Source: Oscillospiraceae bacterium
Lineage (GTDB): Bacteria > Bacillota_A > Clostridia > Oscillospirales > WRJC01
Direction of reading: 5' to 3'
Length of the DNA: 6,694 bases
Assembly: GCA_009785015.1 (NCBI GenBank)
Contig: WQXD01000208.1
Span: 1 to 6,694 of the forward strand
Part shown: one piece after another, positions 5,999 to 6,694 of the stretch
How the letters are laid out: each line of letters begins with the position of its first letter
Numbering within the stretch: position 1 is the first letter of the stretch
The notes under the pieces: model-generated
Database searches by the model: none
Told to the model about the DNA's origin: nothing
Seen by the model: the letters and a program-made list of their open reading frames with translations, nothing else
Translations under genes and position numbers: made by a program

Positions 5999-6694
5999 AT
6001 GTTCAAAAAAAACAAAGGTATATTAAAAAAAATTCTGTGGGCTGCCGCTTTGATTCCGTTATCCTTGTTTATCCTTTCCGCTCATGCGTCATGCCAAAAC
6101 AGCGGAAACGATGAACAGGACGAGGCGGATGATACCTTGGAAACGAAGGAACCGCTTGCGCCCGTGAACCGGGATTATAAGCCATCGGAAGCCCTCGCGG
6201 GAACGCTCGGAATCGATTTGAACAAGGAGATAAACACGGATATCATAGGACCCGGAGTCAACTTCAACTTTTGCTATATCAAAGAAATGGATTTGCAAAA
6301 GGGCGGAGAATCGGCAGGTTTTCCCAACACCGCCGGAATGTCCGAAAAAGACGCGCAAAAAGCGTGGGACGATTTTTTTGGGTTTATCGATTATATGGAC
6401 TTCACATATGTGCGTTTCATGGTATCCTGCACGATGTGGGAACCTGTCAACGACAATTCGGATCCGTTTGACACGGACTTCGCCGGCGGATTTGTTTTCT
6501 CGCCCGATTATCGCGGAAGTCACCCGGAAGTCTCCGAAAACAATTACCTTTACATGGAGGCCATGTACAAGATACTCGACCGCTTTGAGACGGCGGGCAA
6601 ATATGTCGTTCTCGCCAACTGGGGACGGGGTTCCGCTACCTTCTGTCCGGACGGCGATAACTGGCTCGGGGAAAAATCGCCGGACGGTTTTTCG
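5999..6694 (+). CDS. Exported glycoside-hydrolase-like protein, 3' end beyond the window
   Basis: Only the first 232 residues are present. The N-terminus is a clear export signal: a Lys-rich start (residues 3-11) and a hydrophobic core (12-28), then HASC with C32. His at -3 is unusual for a lipobox, so lipidation is likely given the context but not certain. An acidic linker (37-51) leads to a domain with the blocks GPGVNFNF (84-91), FTYVRFM (135-141) and KYVVLANWGRG (201-211). These resemble the first strands of a (beta/alpha)8 glycosidase barrel of the GH5/GH30/GH39 kind. The catalytic acids would lie further on and cannot be checked, so the family is not assigned. Start: AAAAGGGGA (5982-5990) overlaps the stop codon of the preceding gene, with 8 bases to ATG; the gap between genes is only 15 bases, so the two are almost certainly co-transcribed. 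Confidence 0.7.
   Translation, partial: MFKKNKGILKKILWAAALIPLSLFILSAHASCQNSGNDEQDEADDTLETKEPLAPVNRDYKPSEALAGTLGIDLNKEINTDIIGPGVNFNFCYIKEMDLQKGGESAGFPNTAGMSEKDAQKAWDDFFGFIDYMDFTYVRFMVSCTMWEPVNDNSDPFDTDFAGGFVFSPDYRGSHPEVSENNYLYMEAMYKILDRFETAGKYVVLANWGRGSATFCPDGDNWLGEKSPDGFS

Overview
The window looks like a chromosomal piece of an anaerobic, low-to-mid GC Firmicute of the Clostridia type, most likely uncultured and gut- or digester-associated. The reasons are canonical SigA promoters with extended -10 boxes, strong purine-rich Shine-Dalgarno sites, a Firmicute-style orphan solute-binding lipoprotein, and a DUF3990 gene with a partner of a kind I recall mainly from Clostridia. The taxonomic call is inference from protein style, not a search.

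Layout. Bases 1-148 hold a heavily base-paired stretch that overlaps the tail of an open reading frame cut by the window edge. It may be the right end of an IS200/IS605-type element with its guide-like RNA, but the family is not proven. Bases 150-171 form another stem-loop. Bases 176-1319 carry a two-gene minus-strand operon: a DUF3990 protein (ADP-ribosyltransferase-like fold), then a small helical partner whose start lies inside the end of the first gene. This resembles a toxin-antitoxin or effector-immunity pair. Bases 1320-1571 are a divergent regulatory region with one well-formed SigA promoter for each side and a 15-bp dyad in the plus-strand leader.

Bases 1572-6694 are a plus-strand operon of four tightly spaced genes: a family-1 type sugar-binding lipoprotein, a cytoplasmic clan GH-D (GH27/GH36-like) alpha-galactosidase-type glycosidase, a uroporphyrinogen-decarboxylase-like protein of the methyltransferase-type superfamily, and the start of an exported, probably glycoside-hydrolase-like protein that runs off the window.

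Working model (inference): an exported enzyme trims a carbohydrate outside the cell, the lipoprotein captures the released sugar for an ABC importer encoded elsewhere, the GH-D enzyme cleaves an alpha-linked residue inside, and the UroD-like protein performs an unknown step, possibly demethylation or methyl transfer. The UroD-like gene inside a glycan locus is the least explained and most interesting part of the operon. No tRNA, rRNA or CRISPR array was seen.
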